Assembly (NCBI GenBank): GCA_012934845.2
Contig: WNNJ02003841.1
Span: forward strand, 62,001-126,000
Direction of reading: 5' to 3'
DNA length: 64,000 nt
Source: Pomphorhynchus laevis
Taxonomy: Eukaryota; Acanthocephala; Palaeacanthocephala; Echinorhynchida; Pomphorhynchidae
Below, piece by piece: positions 44,893-56,859 of the stretch. How positions within the stretch are numbered: position 1 is the stretch's first letter; every line of letters starts with the position of its first letter. A program made the position numbers and the translations under genes. The notes beneath the pieces are model-generated. The model saw only the letters and a list, made by a program, of their open reading frames with translations. It was not told the DNA's origin and ran no database searches.

Positions 44893-45705
44893 TTACAAAT
44901 TATAAATTGTGCTTAAGTCTTGTCTATCGCTCGTACCCTCAATCGTGCCCAGAACGCAACTAGCGTTACCGCGTTGGATGACAACGCTCAGTCTCTGCAG
45001 CAGGAAATCCGTGGACCGCCGCTCTCCGGTCACTGCTGCTATCCGCCGACCTATTTCGTGCATTAGGCCTTCCGCCTCTGGGCCCAACGCACCAAGCGTT
45101 TCCACGGCGACCGGCGCAAAATTGTAGATCGGTGTCAGGCAGGCGTATTTGCTGCGTTTCATGTTTTCTGATCCACTGGCTACCGCTCCCGGTACGGTCA
45201 CAGCTGTATTTAGATGACTCGGTGCCAAGGTGTCTGGGCAGGTGAAGTCCCAAGCCAAACACCTGCCACTTGACCATGGATTCAGTGACAATCCATCCGG
45301 TCGCCTGTCATCATGTTGCGCAAGTGACTTCGGCTCCAGACGCGATGGAATTTCTGCCGACATCAGTGCACGCTTGATGAGATCGTTAAATCGTTGACTG
45401 CGCTGTGGCGTGACAGTCTGCCGACGGACTTGTGGCAGCTGAGCCCATGTCGTCCGCTGGACTCTACATCCGCTCCGCAGACACATACATGTGGCAGACA
45501 GACTGGGCACCGAGGCGCAGGGCAATAGCCATGCGGAGTGACGAGTCGTCGAGTCTTGTGCCGAGCGACGAACAAGGACGTGTGGGAAGGAAGACTCCGG
45601 AATGAGGTGCAGTAGCCGCAATCAGACGCGCTTCGCTCGCCTGGTCAAGTGCAGCTGACAACACCTTCGCTCCCTGAACAGTAACCAACGGCGTATCCCA
45701 GAATT
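44893..45705 (-). mobile_element. LINE-like 3' fragment with zinc knuckle and endonuclease-like domain
   Basis: Reading down the minus strand over two frame changes: [17 protein letters not shown] and [17 protein letters not shown], then a Cys/His cluster ([17 protein letters not shown]), then HDDRRPDGLSLNPW, RCLAWDFTCPDTLAPSHL and the ETLGALG...QRGNASCV tail. The family is widespread in invertebrates next to reverse transcriptases. The R-P-D-G...W-D-F-T block resembles the PD-(D/E)XK nuclease of R2-type LINEs; that reading is inference. It is far more GC-rich than its surroundings. The RT itself is missing. Confidence 0.78.
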
Positions 45706-45709
45706 TCTA

Positions 45710-46718
45710 TTATGATAATTAAATATAATAATTATTTATTGAATTGATTATAATTTGTATTAGATAAAATTTGAATATTTGAACATTTTTTTTAGAAAAT
45801 TTGAAATTATAAGAATATAAGCGTGAGGCAACTTTGAATAGTATCAGCTGAAATATATTAAATTGTTTAAATTAATATAAATAATTATAAAATTATTTAT
45901 ATTTTTAAATTTTATCAATTTCCTTTCTTATCTTTTGACATTTTAATTTATTTAATTTTTGTTCTTTTGAATATTTTCCGTTTTGCTATTCGTTAACGTT
46001 AGAATAATGCCGATTTTACTGTTTACTAGTTCCATTTTTACTATTTAAAATTTAAAATGATGTTTCCTAAGTAAACTGTAAAAACACGACTAAGATTGAT
46101 AATTATGGTATGATTTAGTTACAACGGTTTCTACACCGTCCTGTTTTTACATTAAGATACTGCACCCATCATGTTCTGAACTTTTGCTTGTTTGCAAATT
46201 AAAATACGAATGCTTTTGACCGGTTATTCATTGTGAAAGTATTCACCTCATTTTGATGACAAATTATTACTAAATCATTTTTCGACGACCCGATAAGTTT
46301 TCAAATAATTGTTTGGAAAGAAACAGAAATTTCTACAACAGAAATAATACAACAGAAATTTAGAATTCCCATTTATAGAATGTCGAGAAATCTAAGTTAT
46401 TAATTTTTGTTATAAGTTAAAAAGTAATAATTTACATTAAATAAATTAATAATTTTTATTAATTTACTTGATTATTTTTTAAAAATTTACTTGACAGGCG
46501 AACTCCGTAACGAAGCGGAACAAACGTTGAAAAATAGAATTAATAATTTACAATGCGGTTCATTTTGAGCAACGATTCCTGAATGAAACGCTTGGTCCCG
46601 GGGTTTGTTAAATTCCGGGAACAAGTTTCAATAATAGGAAGTTGATAGAATCTACAACCTCCCCTATCGAACAGTGGTTGATAGTTCCTATTAATATCTT
46701 CGTCAATTACATGACAGA
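45710..46718. other. AT-rich spacer
   Basis: No gene. A short less AT-rich patch at 46,490-46,700 precedes the 74-bp array but shows no supported frame. Confidence 0.5.
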
Positions 46719-47530
46719 GATATCTGTTCAGCTATAAAGAATTCATGTAAATCATTTTTAATTAATATTTATTAAGATTTTTAACGTTTAGTTCATATCT
46801 GTTCAGCTATAAAGAATTCATGTAAATCATTTTTAATTAATATTTATTAAGATTTTAACGTTTAGTTCATATCTGTTCAGCTATAAAGAATTCATGTAAA
46901 TCATTTTTAATTAATATTTATTAAGATTTTAACGTTTAGTTCATATCTGTTCAGCTATAAAGAATTCATGTAAATCATTTTTAATTAATATTTATTAAGA
47001 TTTTAACGTTTAGTTCATATCTGTTCAGCTATAAAGAATTCATGTAAATCATTTTTAATTAATATTTATTAAGATTTTAACGTTTAGTTCATATCTGTTC
47101 AGCTATAAAGAATTCATGTAAATCATTTTTAATTAATATTTATTAAGATTTTAACGTTTAGTTCATATCTGTTCAGCTATAAAGAATTCATGTAAATCAT
47201 TTTTAATTAATATTTATTAAGATTTTAACGTTTAGTTCATATCTGTTCAGCTATAAAGAATTCATGTAAATCATTTTTAATTAATATTTATTAAGATTTT
47301 AACGTTTAGTTCATATCTGTTCAGCTATAAAGAATTCATGTAAATCATTTTTAATTAATATTTATTAAGATTTTAACGTTTAGTTCATATCTGTTCAGCT
47401 ATAAAGAATTCATGTAAATCATTTTTAATTAATATTTATTAAGATTTTAACGTTTAGTTCATATCTGTTCAGCTATAAAGAATTCATGTAAATCATTTTT
47501 AATTAATATTTATTAAGATTTTAACGTTTA
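46719..47530 (+). repeat. 74-bp tandem array, eleven near-identical copies
   Basis: Units start TATCTGTTCAGCTATAAAG at 46,721, 46,796 and then every 74 bp to 47,462. Apart from one extra T in the first copy, the units look identical, so the array was recently amplified or homogenised. A diverged half unit follows at 47,551. Confidence 0.97.
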
Positions 47531-47559
47531 TGAAAAATAATTAATTTTAATTCATATCT

Positions 47560-50500
47560 GTTAGGCTATTATAAGTTACAACAACAAACATTTAACAATT
47601 ATATGTTGATTCATAAATGACTATTGCTTTTAAGTTTGCTAAATTAAAAATATTTATAATTATTAAAAATTGTATATATCTAATTTTATTACAACAATTT
47701 CCTGACATGAAAGAAAAAAGGATTGCTATCAAGACCCAAATGTTCTTGATACCGCCGGTTTGGCACACAAACTAATACGCATCTTCAATGGTTCAGTATC
47801 GATTAAGGATATACCGTATTAAATAATTATTATTTATTAATTTCTTAATAATTCATTTGATATTAATAATTCTTCATAAATGATTTATTAATTATTTATA
47901 ATTCATCAATATTTATCTTTATTATTTATTATTGCTTAATATTTATACTTTTGATTTTGGATCGTGTTCAATGAAATGATAAATAAATTTTTTAATTTCT
48001 TTTTATTTTGTTAGAAATAAAAAGAAATTAAAAATAAAAATGTGGTGAAATTGTTTTCTTTTTTAACGATTCCAACAGAGGCAAGAGAAATATCGAAAAA
48101 TATATTTTCGTTTATTTGTGTATAAAGTTGTACTTTCGACGCTATAGATGAATGCAGAATAAGAATCTATTTTCGTTCACCTGCGAAATTCTTTGAATTT
48201 TAAATTAGTGGTGTATTTTCAGCTCACAATAAATAATTTCAAATTGAACTATAAAGTTATTTGCTTTGCAAACATTAAGAAACTTTGTGTGTTTTGAGCG
48301 ATACACAAAAGTATACCCTATATAACTTTATAGCTCAATTCGAAGTATTAAGTGAAAGAATGAATTTCTCGATGTATTTCTACGTGTAATTTTTTTCCAT
48401 TGTTCTATTATCCATTGTACAACTGACATGCTATTTTTTTAGCAAAGTGATGCATATTGAACACAATATGCAGAAATCAATGACGCGATAATTAAGTCAT
48501 TACATGACAAACTAGTGACTTTGGTAATTTTTTATCCATAAATGGAATAAATAGAAGTGTATTTAATTATAGTTTCAATCAGTTACGTTAATTTAACCAT
48601 ATTCTTAAAGGATAAAAAGTTAAAAAAAACTCCAGTTAAATAAAAACCGGTTCGTACGATTATAATTTTAGATGATAAAAATGTGCTTTATCCGAAACGC
48701 ATAGGATTTAAGGAGATCAGCACTTTGACACATTGCTCTATCTCTATAATTTAGCATTTATAACGAGCAACATAAATGTATACCATCGGCAACGGAAAAA
48801 CATATACAATGTGTTTGTCATCACAACACGCATCACTGCCTCAAGCAGAGAGCTCTTCAACTTCGAATTCAAGTTCGCATCTTTCCCTGTTATCTAGTAA
48901 AACTTCTCTTTGTCCAGTTACTGCCGGACAATGTCCAGTTAATTGCCGATCCCTACATTATCCTAGCAATGTCCATTAACGCTGCATATTCTGGAAAATA
49001 CAGTTGATGAGCTTTTTTTCGCACTGTCAAATATCACATGTGTTCCATTCGTTGCTTGTCACATTTCCAGTGTTTCTTAAAAGCCTTTTACGCTTTCATC
49101 GCCCTAGTACAATAATGTATGTACGAGAAGTCCCGTTTGCTTTGAAAATATCAGCGTGTTCTGTGTGTGCTGTTATTTTTGTTGCACTCGTTCTATATAT
49201 TTTCCAAATAGTCGGTAAACCGAAGCTGTTTTAGACGGAAATTTGTTGTTGCTCGTCACGATTTGATATATATATGTAGGATATATTTCTTGTGATTGCA
49301 TCACTTCTCTGAATGTGTGCTACTAATTAAGCATGAATGTTCATGCTCTGTTCCTTCTTTACATATTTCAAAAATATGCAGACTATACGAGCGTGCAATT
49401 TTATGCTTAACGTCATTGATACAAAAATATTACAGATTCTTTCGCATATTGAAATACATCAGCAACGTAGATCTCTACTATATACTTGAATTATATGTAA
49501 ATTTCTGCTTCTTTTTACAAATGCCTTTTTACAAAAGCTGAAATAACATTTGCTTTCATCGGTTAAATGTAGATAAAAGGCAACGCAACTGCTGCTATCG
49601 ATGCTTCACGTTTACTCTTTTACAGTGGCCTATAATTGGTCAAAAAATAAAGAACGTTAAAAATGTGGTCTTTGGCAACAAATATGAAAGAAAAATTGTT
49701 TCTGCGAAATCATAGCATAATTTGCTAAATATAACGAAAGAATTCGCCAAACGATCATTAGCAATAATTCAATGATCTCCTGATAATCAACTATTTTTAT
49801 ACAAAAAGTAGAAACGCTTGTTTAAAATTACCTCTTTCACACATTGCAACAGAGCAATGAAATCCGAAAGAAAATAAAATTAAAATAAAATAATATTTTT
49901 AGTATTATTGCCCTTTAATCATTTAATTATTATTTATTAATTGCGAGATTACGAATTTAAAAACAATCAAATTCAAAAAATTTAAAAGCAATTTTTAAAA
50001 TGAAACTGGTGTTTGCAAAATGTAATTATGCAATTTTTAACTCTATTTTATAAATGCACTATTTATTTTTCAGCGAACATCGCTGTGACGATCCAACTTA
50101 GCAAAAAAGAGAATATGCTTTGCAAGTATATCGACAGCCTTTGAGGAAATTGTCAAGGTTAGTCTCAAGTTATTCGGCATTTTTGATATTATTGACGATT
50201 AAGGAAAGTGCTAATTTGATTTTGTAAGGTAAATTTGACGCTTCTAGCTCCACGACCATTTTAAATGTGCCAAAGCTATCAAAATTATGTTCTATACGCT
50301 AGTTTACATAATTACTTTGAGTTATAATGTAAAATATTGCTTGGCTCTGCAATTTTCTCTCGACTTGCGACTGCAATTTCGATACGGCGGATCCGATATC
50401 TAGCCTGAGAGAATTTTGGCCAAAGGATGCTCTCTTAAAACTCTCGTACAAAATTATTCATATTTAGTGACAATATTAAGAAATATACAAAATTGTATGA

Positions 50501-50870
50501 ATGTTACCCATATAAAATCACTGCCTTTTATCGATCTAGTATTTTGCTTAATTCGATAACACGCAATGGTGCAGATCACAACTTTAACGTTATTTTTGTA
50601 ATCAACTTTTATTTGATTATTCTGAATATCTATTTCTGGTATTTGTATACCAATAAATGCTATTTTTTATACTTGATAAAGAAGCTGACGGGTCTAGATG
50701 GCGGAAATCGAGTTTGCAAGTTCGTGTCGGTACCTAATAATCTCAAACATATTATTTTATCCAATTATAAATTACAATTATCATATACATTATATCATTC
50801 GTTATTATATTATAAATGTATTATAAAATTGCTTTAATAATGAATTACATTTGATTATATTACAATTTAA
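47560..50870. other. Stretch with no confirmed gene
   Basis: Mostly AT-rich. The interval 48,660-49,560 is more complex and open in several frames. One frame from an acceptor-like TTTAG at 48,751 runs 86 codons without ATG, and 49,004-49,234 contains a hydrophobic segment (VCAVIFVALVLYIFQIV). Neither is recognised. An acceptor-donor pair at 50,073/50,158 encloses 84 nt without a fully open frame. Confidence 0.4.
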
Positions 50871-52110
50871 TATTTATTATATTATACTTTGTTTTTTCAC
50901 TATAAAAATAATATGCAAATTAAATTATACTTTAATTTTTTTATTAGGACTAAATTAATATTATATTTATTATCATCATGTTAATGCTAGTAGTAGCTAG
51001 CGAAATAAATATATTAAATTGTTATCGTTGATTAAATAAAAGATTTTGATCCATATATCACATTTTGGAGCGGAATCAATCAAGAAATAAATTTACTTTA
51101 CATATCACTAACTAATTCCGTCAAAATATGAAAATATCACTTTTTATACTTTGATATCGTCCTGGTGATTATATCTTAATCAAAATAAAATCAATCTAAA
51201 TATTTATTTATTTTCAATCTTTTTATAAATAATTTAACATACGTATACTCAGTTAGCTGAAATAATTATATAAATAATAAATTGAATGATATAGAAATTA
51301 AATTATTATAAAGTCATTAAATTTATTTTAGTGGATTCAAAATCAAAATAAAAAATTGTTCATTTCGAAATGATCCGTTTTGGATAGCTACGGTTTCTCA
51401 TAGAAAAGATTTTTATTCACACTATTGAAAGCAAATGCCATAACATTTTTGTTTTTGCACTAAAAACAAATTATTTTTCTAATAAAATAATACTCAACAA
51501 AAATAAAGAATTTAAAAGAATTATATTTTGATTGATTTAAAATATAATCAATCAAAATATTTATTTATTTTCAATTTTTTAATAATATTTATTAAATATT
51601 TATTATTTATTTTATTTATTATTTATTAAATAATTAATATTTATCATATTATATTTTATTATATTATTATAAAAATTATATGCAAATTAAATTATACTTA
51701 AATTTTTAATTAGGACTAAATTAAACCTATTTTTTATTAACGTTTTACTGTTGAAAAATAAATGATTTTGGTCCATATATCAAATTTTGGAGCGGGATCA
51801 ATCAAGACATAAATTTATTAATTTTACTTAAATTTAATAATTTAATTTCTAAAATAAGATAATATCACATTTGCTTAAAAATATCTATAGGATAACTTAA
51901 TCCATAACAATCCATATTACAATTTTAATTTATGAAGTGATCATCAAAACAAATAAGCATAATAGGATTATATTTTGATTGATTTAATAAAGAATCAATC
52001 AAAATATTTAGTTATTTTCAATATTTATATAAATAACATCGCATACGTAGACTCAGTTCGCTAATCAACATAGGATCAATTAAAATAATATTTTTTAATC
52101 TTAATTTGCA
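50870..52110. repeat. Two to three diverged copies of an AT-rich element about 0.75 kb long
   Basis: The blocks ATGCAAATTAAATTATACTT (50,913; 51,680), GATCCATATATCACATTTTG and GATCAATCAAG (51,048; 51,768), and ATTGATTTAA...AATCAATCAAAATATTT (51,530; 51,980) recur in the same order. Two copies end with the ACGTA-ACTCAGTTAGCTGA word (51,241; 52,045). It is non-coding. Confidence 0.75.
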
Positions 52111-52169
52111 TAGAACCAATCAAATTTAATTTATTATTGTATACCGATAGCTACTGCTAGGGAAAAACA

Positions 52170-52650
52170 AAAGGATTTTGTTTGTTGAAACAATCACTCC
52201 ACTATATGTGGAGTGACGACAAAATTAGCATTTGCGCTGAATATTTGCTCGTGCCTTGCAAATGCTGTATACAAGAGTGTTGCCTGTTCAGCAACTTTAG
52301 TAAGCTGATAAAGGAAGGAACGATAGCATCCGTGCTGTCCTGTGAAGCCACTGCTTTAGCAAACCCTACCTGATGTAAGGCTGGTCACCGCTGGAGGAGC
52401 GTGCGCTTATAGTGACTTCCATTTAGAGGTTTACTGAGGAGTTAGTATTGTCCAAGTTGTGTAGCTACAGGGCTGCATTGATGATACCATTCTGTAGTGA
52501 TGGGTAGACTAAGGTCGAAACGCCCATTGGGGGCTAGGCGTCTGTGGTGGACACATTCAAGGTTAAGCTTCCCGACGAAGGTTGTAAAAAAGAATACAGG
52601 TTTATACTTTCCTGTTCGTGTTAATTAAAAAAATTGTATTAAAATTCTTT
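52170..52650 (+). repeat. Dispersed repeat, copy A, with hammerhead-like module
   Basis: It shares AAGCTGATAAAGGAAGGAAC through TTCCTGTTCGTGTTAATTAA with copy B. A module at 52,495-52,541 reads GTGATGGGTAGAC, then GGTCGAAACGCC and GGCGTC. GAAACGCC and GGCGTC form the stem III and cleavage triplet layout of a hammerhead, but the CTGATGA box is altered. A reading frame ending near 52,373 (CEATALANPT) suggests that it derives from a coding element. Confidence 0.65.
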
Positions 52651-53295
52651 CGTAAACAATTTGTTTAGAAAATTGTTTTTGAAAGCACTATTATATGAAC
52701 AAATTGTGTTGTGTTTTCCTAGTTATGCTAGTAGTAGCTACCGAAATACAAAAATAAATTAAAATTTTTCTGCTATAATATTCTCAATTTGATAAATGAA
52801 TCGAAATCATTTTTTAACAATAATTTGTGGCTATTTAAGCCATCATTAATCAAAATAGTCTTATTCGATAAAAATTAAATATTAAAGATGTGTGCTAATA
52901 GATGTTTATATAACGATATAACAAAGAGGACGTTTTCTAGACAGAAACACGTGATTTTTAAAAAGAAAATATAATTTTACTATTTTTGTATGGACAACGT
53001 ACAAGCGATTGCTTTTCATTAGATTCTATTATTGTTTTTCAATGAATAACCTTTGAACTGCTCGTTTTAAAAGCAAGCTTCCCCTGCTTAGAAAAATGAT
53101 GAGAAACCCGTGTTATTGAATAAGACATTATGTTTTGTCGACAAATGATAGATAAAACTGAAATGTCAGTTTTGTAATGGCAGTATTAAGTATTTCTTAA
53201 GTATTTATTTTATACTTTATATGATACAATAAAATTAATTATTGAAAACTACTGGTGACGTTATATTAATAAGAAATACTTTCACTACAACTTTT

Positions 53296-53690
53296 TAATT
53301 AACACGAACAGGAAAATATAAACCTGCATGCTTTTTTACATTCTTCGTCTGGAAGCTTAACCCGGAATGCGTTCACCACATACTCCGCACTGCTGACGCC
53401 TAGCCTCCAATGAGGCGTTTCGACCTTAGTCTACCCATCACTATAGGGTGGTCTCATCAGTGTGGCTATGTAGCTACACAACTTCGACAATACTAACTCC
53501 TCAGTAAACCTCTGAATGAAAGTCACTAAGCGCACGCTCCTCCACCGGTGACCAGCCTTACATCTGGTATGGTTTGCGCAAGCAGTGGCTTCACAAGGCA
53601 GCACGTGTTCTATCATACCTTCATTCAACAGCTTACTAACTGCAAGCTGATAAAGTCTACTCATCACCCTGTAGTGATGAGTAGACTAAA
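53296..53690 (-). repeat. Dispersed repeat, copy B, inverted
   Basis: Inverted relative to A and C. The minus strand carries SKLLNEGMIEHVLPCEATAC, then HTRCKAGHRWRSVRLVTFIQ, similar to copy A. The hammerhead-like module is at 53,395-53,440 with a full 5-bp ACGCC/GGCGT stem III. Copies A, B and C together can fold into a large foldback. Confidence 0.7.
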
Positions 53691-53845
53691 GTTGAAACTC
53701 CTCATTGAAGGATAGGCGTCAGCAGTGCGGAGTATGTGGTAGGCGCATTCAAGGTTAAGCTTCCCGACGAATGTTATAAAAAAAGCATGTAGGTTTATAC
53801 TTACCTTTTAGTGTCAATTAAAAAAGTTGTATTGAAATTCTTATT
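53655..53845 (+). repeat. Dispersed repeat, copy C (3' part)
   Basis: It starts at TGTAGTGATGAGTAGAC and runs to GTGTCAATTAAAAAAGTTGT, i.e. the last 190 bp of the repeat. Its stem III is partly lost (AAACTCC against GGCGTC). Confidence 0.7.
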
Positions 53846-54623
53846 AATAAATCATTAATTTATATTTAATTAATAAAATGCTACATTTTATTTAATATTT
53901 GAGCAACGAAAATAGTAAGTATAGACAGAGTTATATCAAATAACAAATTTGAATTCATTAATAAGGAATTTTAAGGCTATTGCTACGATTTGTTACTCTA
54001 ACATCAACAGCTCGAATGTTACTATCAATTAAATATTGTTGTAAAATTGATTAATTTGTTATAAAATTAAACATTAAATTAATTCGAAATGTTTACAATT
54101 CTATATATATTTTTTAAATTTTTTATGACATTATTAAATCACATGATTTCTAAAATGTGAAATGCACAATTATAATTATAAAACATATGCTGGCATATCA
54201 GGTAAGTGAGTTTACGTATATTAAATTATTTATAACTTAAAAATGATGATAAATAAAAAGTAATTAAATAATAAATAATTAAATTGCGATTTTTAAAATT
54301 GAGCGATAATTGCAAACATTGATAATGTGTTTTGGCAAATACACACATAACTGTAGACGATGTTCACTGTTTAACTATATTTATCATGGTTGAGCATTAT
54401 GAAATAAAGTAACAGAAATCGGTGGGGACTAGGTAAACGCCAAAATTTTGAAATTAATGTATTTGAATTATTTAAATTATTATGCTATGCTGCCCTGAAG
54501 TGTGTATTTCGATCTAAGATACAATGTTTGATTCATAATCATATTGAAGTATGTCGTGATGTTTGCATCGTCAAATAATAAATTAACGGATCAAATCATT
54601 GAAACCACAATAAAATAATTAAA

Positions 54624-54895
54624 TAAGCTAACTGAGTCTACGTATTTTATATTGCAAATTAAAAATAATGCAAAATAAGAGTTAAATAATAAAAAATTAA
54701 TTAATAATTAATAATTGTGATAATATGTTATACAATTTATATAAAGTTAAAAATAAAAGTCAATTTATATGAATTTACTAATAAATAGCAGACGATGTAT
54801 CAGAATAAGGATTAGAGGTCATTAGGAGGAGTTGCTATGTTATCAGTTTTCAGGTTCCTAACTCCTCTACCCAACATAGCAGTGGGGAACGTATG
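54624..54895 (+). repeat. Unclassified AT-rich repeat, copy 3, with terminal hairpin
   Basis: The start AGCTAACTGAGTCTACG is at 54,626. The end block GATGTATCAGAATAAGGATT is at about 54,793, and the hairpin TGCTATGTT/AACATAGCA at 54,832-54,883. Just after it, TATGTTTCAATATCAGATA occurs twice (54,892 and 54,949) as a direct repeat. Same family as 12.5-13.0 and 19.86-20.14 kb. Confidence 0.72.
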
Positions 54896-54899
54896 TTTC

Positions 54900-56751
54900 A
54901 ATATCAGATATTTGATAATGAAGGAGAGCCTTCATCATCGAAGCGCCTATGTTTCAATATCAGATAGGTTGCTTAATTAAGTCGAACTTTACAGAGTAAA
55001 ATGTATACAGCTGCAAATGTAACAGCTGTTTTGGATAAGTGGTTTTCAATGGAAACAGTTATTTTGTTGCACTTTTTTAATAATTAATTTTATTGCTCTA
55101 TTATGACATCGTCAATAGCGCAATATTGATAGAAACTAATGACCAGCCAATATAGTGAGCGTCTACATTATTTTAAGTCAAGCAATCTGATTTCACCGTG
55201 GCGTGTGATCAATACTGCTCATTATCGATTGCACAATTTGATTTAAAGTTTAAGAATTATTGTATTTGATCAAATTTAACATTTTTTAGCATCATAGTTT
55301 AGTAACAATTTAAAAACCGATGGAATTAGTATTTTTGCTAATTTATTAGCCAAATGCTTTTTTAGCATTTTTTCTGTATTTATATTTCTGAAATGTTTAT
55401 AATAATTAATATATCGGTTTAAAATTTTAATTACTAGAAATGTTAAATGTTAAAAGTATAAAATATTTTGTAAAAAGCTAAACAAGAATATTTCTAAAAT
55501 TTATTTTTGAAATATCACTAATTTTTCTAATAATACAAAGTGTATAAAAATAATCAATAAAATCATAATAATTAAATTATGATAATTAAATGATTTTATT
55601 TTTTCTTATAATTAAATAAGTAGTTAAATAACAATATAATAATAAATAATAAATTATTAATGAATAATTATTGTAGCTGGATCAAAGAAAGAAGAAAAAT
55701 TTTATTTGAGATTTCGCTAACCTCTATTAGCATTTTCAGAAAATTACGGAAAATTAGTAATTTTTAGAAAATTACTAATTAACTAAAATTACTATCGCCT
55801 TAAAAAATAGTAATTTTTTTGAAGACGCTAACAGAAGTTAGCGAAATATCAAATAAATTGTTTCCTTTTTTATTTACCCAGCTCCAAACAGTAGTTAGCA
55901 AAATATCAAAAATAATTTCTTCTTTCCTTTGATCCAGCTTTAGTAATTCTTTATCAATAATTGATCATTATCTATTTAAAATAAATTATTACATAATAAT
56001 ATAAATGTGTAATTTAATTATGAATTTTTCCAACGTGTAACAGTGTAATTTAATTATGCATTTTCCAATGTATAACATGTATCTATTACCCAATCATTGT
56101 AAATGATAACCTTATATATTATATCTATTATATATTGTATTTATAAAATATATTTAGCAACGTGCCACTTAATTGCTATAATATGCATTTTCTGTATAAC
56201 ACAAAAAAATATTCATATATTATCAAATTAAGATATAAAATATCAAATTAAGACATCATTTCAATAAATTGTATATTTTTTTTATTTAAGAAATATTATA
56301 ATATTTGCAACTATTATGTAAGAAATGTTATATAAACTCGTAATATTTGTTTTATCCGATATAACTATCTTTTCAAATATATTTTATACGTACAATCAGT
56401 TACCTGATTTGATTTACCAACAACTGGCAGAAAATCTATTTTTATTATAAAAAATATAGATAATACTAAACAAAATTCGTAAAATATTTATATAAAGCAG
56501 GTAGCACGCGGCATTCAACATAGTTATAACTGACTACCGTAGATACTTAGGTTTTAAATTTTAAGTATATAAAAACATTAATATTTAAAAAGTATAGATG
56601 CCGACATTCCGTATGCGAAATTCTTTTGGATCATTGAGCCATATTTGTGTTTGCATGTATTTCTCACTAGATTAAAGTTATTTTGACTTCTTCGATATCT
56701 ACTGAAATGAGTTATTTTCGCAGTTCTCAAATAGTTTTTCTTAATTTTCAG
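54900..56751. other. Upstream region of the His-rich gene, AT-rich
   Basis: No coding frame. It includes a palindrome-like tract with ATTAGTAATTTTTAGAAAATTACTAAT near 55,750-55,780 and probably the promoter and 5' intron of the following gene, which I cannot delimit. A TTAATTTTCAG acceptor ends at 56,751. Confidence 0.45.
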
Positions 56752-56859
56752 AAGAAACAGAAGATTGACGACTCTAATTTATTCAATTACATCATCCCGT
56801 ATATTTCTGTCAATTTTTTGCACAATGATGAGAATACAATGTCTCAATAAGAAGTAAAA

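Noticed and set aside
44909-45277. Alternative frames on both strands in the GC-rich block
   Set aside because: They are shadows of the LINE-like C-terminal domain, caused by scarcity of stops in GC-rich sequence.
48752-49011. 86-codon frame after an acceptor-like TTTAG
   Set aside because: All three frames are open over part of the region, there is no donor, and no family is recognised.
50074-50157. Exon between TTTTTCAG and GTCAAG|GTTAGT
   Set aside because: Good splice signals, but no frame is open throughout, so coding is unlikely. A non-coding exon cannot be excluded.
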